A stretch of DNA of 9,138 bases, taken from NCBI GenBank assembly GCA_015655535.1, contig JAATEW010000438.1, positions 1 through 9,138 on the forward strand. The letters are read 5' to 3'. Shown piece by piece: positions 7,472 to 9,138 of the stretch. The notes under the pieces are model-generated. The model worked only from the letters and a program-made list of their open reading frames with translations, was not told where the DNA came from and did no database searches. This DNA is from Hyphomicrobiales bacterium (lineage in GTDB: Bacteria > Pseudomonadota > Alphaproteobacteria > Rhizobiales > Beijerinckiaceae). A program made the position numbers and the translations under genes. Numbering within the stretch: position 1 is the first letter of the stretch; each line of letters starts with the position of its first letter.

Positions 7472-7529
7472 CCTATTTTAGCAGGCCGATCTGGCATGAG
7501 ATCGCACCGTAAGGAACGACAGTAGTGTC

Positions 7530-7913
7530 ATGACGGCGTGGGTTTTCTTAAACTTAAGATTTGCGAAGGGAGGATGGTTCGGCCCTTACGAATCCGCTCT
7601 CCTGCAAGCCGTTCAAAAATATGAATCGATCGCCGAGGCGGCTAAAGCCGTGGACATGAATTATCAGCGAGCTTGGAATAATATTCGAGTGATGAACAAG
7701 CAGTTCGGAGCGGTAATCGTAGGCCGACGAGGGCGCGGTGGCGGCGCTCATCTCACACCGAAAGGAGAGAAGCTGTTGAAACGTTATCTGAAGATAGAGC
7801 GAGAATTCCATCAGGTCTTTGCCAAGGAGCTGCGCTATATTGGCAAATTCGCGGGAGACGATCCTAACGCGCCAGTCAGTATTCCTCGCCGCGCGAAGGC
7901 TGAGAACAAATAG
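7530..7913 (+). CDS. ModE-type winged-helix regulator, DNA-binding domain only (first copy)
   Basis: This 127-residue protein resembles the N-terminal DNA-binding domain of the molybdate regulator ModE. It has FGPYESALLQAVQKYESIAE (17-36), a helix-turn-helix with likely recognition helix NYQRAWNNIRVMNKQFG (44-60) and the wing signature GRRGRGGGAHLTPKGEKLL (65-83). A long helix to about residue 103 probably supports dimerisation, and a short basic end PRRAKAENK closes it. Full-length ModE (about 260 residues) has a C-terminal Mop/TOBE pair that binds molybdate; this is absent here, so the protein cannot sense molybdate in the classical way. The start is ATG at 7530, with AAGGA at 7511-7515, a rather long spacing. 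It is divergent from the receptor gene and is followed by a 57% identical paralogue, so it probably controls the uptake operon. A LysR-like HTH is the nearest alternative fold. Confidence 0.85.
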   Translation: MTAWVFLNLRFAKGGWFGPYESALLQAVQKYESIAEAAKAVDMNYQRAWNNIRVMNKQFGAVIVGRRGRGGGAHLTPKGEKLLKRYLKIEREFHQVFAKELRYIGKFAGDDPNAPVSIPRRAKAENK

Positions 7914-8002
7914 CCTCAGCACTGCGGCCAAGCGCTACAAAATGACGATGCCGTTTAAAAGATAAGCAATCCCTCCTGTCCGAAGATCGATTGGGCTGCA
8001 TT

Positions 8003-8488
8003 GTGGCGATATGGGCATTTTTGACCGCGAATTATCCGAAACCGGCGGGATTCGGTCCTGTGCGCTCGGCGCTCCTGCAAGGCATAAAAAAATATGGATC
8101 GATCACGGCGGCAGCAGACGCTGCCGGTTTAGATCACCGTAACGCGGGTAATATTGTACGATCGATAAGAAAGCAGTTCGGAGAGGTTATCGTTGGCACG
8201 CGCGGCCGAGGGGGTGGCGCACATCTAACTCCCAGAGGTGAGATGCTCTTAAGTTACTACTTGAAGATGGAACGAGAATTCTATCAGGTTTTTGCTAAAG
8301 ATTTGCGTTACCTAGAAAGACTCGTCGGTGATGACCCTAATCTACCAATGAGAATTCCGCGCTGGGCTCAAGTGCAGGAGCCGAAAACCGCGAAATCGCG
8401 CGAGAAATCTAAACCCGTCCGAAAACGGAAAACGTCGCCTGTCCTCGGTAAGACTGCGGCACGTTCTGCAAGTGCCCTAAAGAAGTAA
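8003..8488 (+). CDS. ModE-type winged-helix regulator, second copy with basic C-terminal tail
   Basis: This 161-residue paralogue of the preceding gene is about 57% identical over 122 aligned residues by hand count. The wing GTRGRGGGAHLTPRG and the helix EREFYQVFAKDLRY are nearly the same. The recognition-helix region differs strongly (DHRNAGNIVRSIRKQF against NYQRAWNNIRVMNKQF), so its DNA target may differ. An in-frame TTG at 7991 exists, but the GTG at 8003 aligns exactly with the first copy's ATG and is chosen. After the shared domain comes a 36-residue tail (126-161) with 13 Lys or Arg residues, absent from the first copy, which may add nonspecific DNA binding. There is no Mop/TOBE domain. 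The 89-nt gap from the first gene has no obvious terminator, so the two are probably co-transcribed. It arose most likely by tandem duplication followed by divergence. Confidence 0.83.
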   Translation: MAIWAFLTANYPKPAGFGPVRSALLQGIKKYGSITAAADAAGLDHRNAGNIVRSIRKQFGEVIVGTRGRGGGAHLTPRGEMLLSYYLKMEREFYQVFAKDLRYLERLVGDDPNLPMRIPRWAQVQEPKTAKSREKSKPVRKRKTSPVLGKTAARSASALKK

Positions 8489-8503
8489 AATGCCTCTGGT
8501 AGC

Positions 8504-8521
8504 GTGGCGTTCCGATGCCAC
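8504..8521 (+). terminator. Weak hairpin after the second regulator
   Basis: GTGGC (8504-8508) and GCCAC (8517-8521) can pair, extended by a G-U pair, around the loop TTCCGA, 15 nt after the regulator stop. No T-run follows, so it would be at best a weak terminator. It lies in the 82-nt gap between the regulator and the convergent XRE gene. Confidence 0.25.
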
Positions 8522-8570
8522 CTCAACCTTCATGATTGAATTTACAAAAGCACACGCCGTTACATCCTAT

Positions 8571-8783
8571 TTAGCTGCGGCGCCTCGCCTTCGTCAGAGG
8601 CCGTATTAACTCGCAGGGGTCGACTCCCAGCGATTCTGCAAGTTTTCCGAGAACGGTGATGCTCGCTGAAACATTGGCGCGCTCGATGGCGCCGATATAG
8701 CGCGCGCTCAGGCCGGAAAGATCGGCAAGTCCTTCCTGCGTCAAGTCTCTATCATGGCGTATCCGACGTAGATTCGCGGCCAT
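8571..8783 (-). CDS. Small XRE-family (Cro/CI-like) helix-turn-helix regulator
   Basis: This 70-residue DNA-binding protein is essentially one XRE/HTH_3 domain: NLRRIRHDRDLTQEGLADLS (4-23), GLSARYIGAIERANVSAS (24-41) and ITVLGKLAESLGVDP (42-56), then a basic end KARRRS. The frame stays open upstream to 9014, but that part is low-complexity and runs antisense into the IS66 gene. I therefore choose the ATG at 8781-8783, preceded by a purine-rich GAAAGAGA at proper spacing; an ATG at 8825 is a second option. Proteins of this size are common on mobile elements. It converges on the second ModE-like gene, and its target is unknown. Nothing ties it to the uptake genes. Confidence 0.78.
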   Translation of the reverse strand: MAANLRRIRHDRDLTQEGLADLSGLSARYIGAIERANVSASITVLGKLAESLGVDPCELIRPLTKARRRS

Positions 8784-8905
8784 GATCTCTTTCAGGGTAT
8801 CCCTACGCTGGCGGCCGCCTGGCATTGATCTCGATGTTGGAGATAGCCTTTCTGAAGAGTGGCTCGACGATCGTGTCCACTTGCGGATAATGGGCACCAT
8901 CTCTG
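8784..8905. other. Gap between XRE gene and IS66 tnpA; left end of IS element expected here
   Basis: This 122-nt stretch must contain the leader of the transposase gene and probably the left inverted repeat of the IS66-family element. I looked for the usual IS66-type terminus starting GTAAGC and did not find it, so the exact element boundary is unresolved. The insertion may have entered just upstream of the XRE promoter. Confidence 0.3.
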
Positions 8906-9138
8906 ATGTCGGTTGGCAATGACGGTGATTTTGCGTCGGGTGGGCGCAAGCGTCGGTCCTGGACGCCGGACGAGAAGCGTCGGATCGTTGAAGAGAGCCT
9001 TCTGGAGGGGGCATCGATCGCTGAGGTCGCCCGACGTCACGAGCTCAACGCCACTCTCTTGTTCACCTGGCGTCGCATGATGGGCATTGAGCCGGCTCAG
9101 CAGTCACGCACACTGCCAATTCTGCCCGTGACGATTAC
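8906..9138 (+). CDS. tnpA: IS66-family accessory transposition protein TnpA (5' part, runs off the window)
   Basis: The first 77 codons of the small first ORF of an IS66-type insertion sequence are present. The start ATG at 8906-8908 gives MSVGNDGDFASGGRKRRSW, then the typical helix-turn-helix of this family: SWTPDEKRRIVEESLLEGAS, IAEVARRHELNATLLFTWRR. Family members are usually about 110-140 residues and are followed by tnpB and the large DDE transposase tnpC, which would lie beyond the right edge. No strong ribosome binding site is visible. The identification rests on the characteristic RRIVEESL, VARRHELN and LFTWRR motifs and is secure at family level. The reading is intact as far as it goes. 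Confidence 0.85.
   Translation, partial: MSVGNDGDFASGGRKRRSWTPDEKRRIVEESLLEGASIAEVARRHELNATLLFTWRRMMGIEPAQQSRTLPILPVTI
8906..9138 (+). mobile_element. Left part of an IS66-family insertion sequence
   Basis: The visible part is the 5' region of the tnpA gene. The true left terminus lies somewhere in 8784-8905 and the right end is outside the window. The element marks the right flank of the uptake locus as mobile DNA, matching the relaxase on the left flank. Confidence 0.7.

Larger units (their letters stand above)
7246..7529. promoter_or_regulatory. Divergent control region between receptor operon and ModE-like regulators
   Basis: This 284-nt noncoding gap separates the receptor gene (leftward) from the first ModE-like gene (rightward), so it must hold promoters for both directions. 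It contains three dyads: 7246-7260, 7391-7429 and 7453-7471. I see no confident -35/-10 pair. On the plus strand TTGACT (7294-7299) is followed by GATAAT (7321-7326), but the 21-nt spacing is too long. On the minus strand TCTAAT (7336-7341 read in reverse) is a loose -10 candidate for the receptor. An AT-rich patch at 7453-7480 may serve the regulator promoter. Confidence 0.55.

Noticed and set aside
7246..7529. Riboswitch (cobalamin or molybdenum-cofactor type) in the receptor leader
   Set aside because: I see no conserved B12-box or Moco-type core sequence, only simple dyads better explained as operators.
7991..8002. TTG start at 7991 for the second ModE-like gene
   Set aside because: The GTG at 8003 aligns exactly with the start of the paralogue; the four extra codons have no counterpart.
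8784..9014. Upstream extension of the XRE frame on the minus strand (147 residues if started at 9014)
   Set aside because: The extension is low-complexity, antisense to the clear IS66 tnpA coding sequence, and unlike XRE proteins. The ATG at 8783 with a good purine-rich site is enough.
1..9138. tRNA or rRNA genes, CRISPR arrays and toxin-antitoxin pairs
   Set aside because: No cloverleaf-like sequences, no regularly spaced direct repeats, and no partner gene next to the XRE regulator were seen.

Overview
The window looks like accessory DNA from an alphaproteobacterium. The evidence is family resemblance: a VirD2-type relaxase with a DUF3363-like C-terminal part, an IS66-type transposase subunit and a small XRE regulator, all common on alphaproteobacterial plasmids and integrative elements. 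I cannot name a genus from the sequence.

Layout from left to right. Positions 1-200 precede the relaxase and hold a 10-bp perfect inverted repeat that is a candidate oriT component. They also hold an open frame running in from the left edge that I do not recognise. Positions 201-2255 (+) encode an apparently complete conjugative relaxase. Positions 2256-2581 have no convincing gene. The traG-type coupling-protein gene that usually follows this relaxase is absent, so this stretch is probably a recombination junction. Positions 2582-7245 (-) form a compact three-gene uptake operon read leftwards: TonB-dependent outer-membrane receptor, then a membrane-anchored class III (FecB/MolA-like) substrate-binding protein, then a FecCD-type permease. 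The last two genes overlap by 4 nt (ATGA). No ABC ATPase gene is present. Positions 7246-7529 are a divergent control region containing three dyads. Positions 7530-7913 and 8003-8488 (+) encode two tandem, paralogous regulators made almost only of the ModE-type winged-helix DNA-binding domain, without the molybdate-binding Mop/TOBE part. Positions 8571-8783 (-) encode a 70-residue XRE regulator. Position 8906 to the right edge (+) is the start of an IS66-family tnpA.

How the genes could work together: the receptor would carry a metal chelate or oxyanion across the outer membrane using TonB energy. The binding protein, tethered to the inner membrane, would pass it to the FecCD permease, which still needs an ATPase supplied from elsewhere. 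The two ModE-like proteins are transcribed divergently from the receptor and are the obvious candidate regulators. FecCD-type transporters that carry molybdate or tungstate are known (MolBCA of Haemophilus influenzae), and the regulators are of the ModE type. The best hypothesis is therefore a TonB-dependent molybdenum, tungsten or related metallophore uptake locus carried as cargo on a mobile element. The substrate is an inference; an iron siderophore remains the main alternative.
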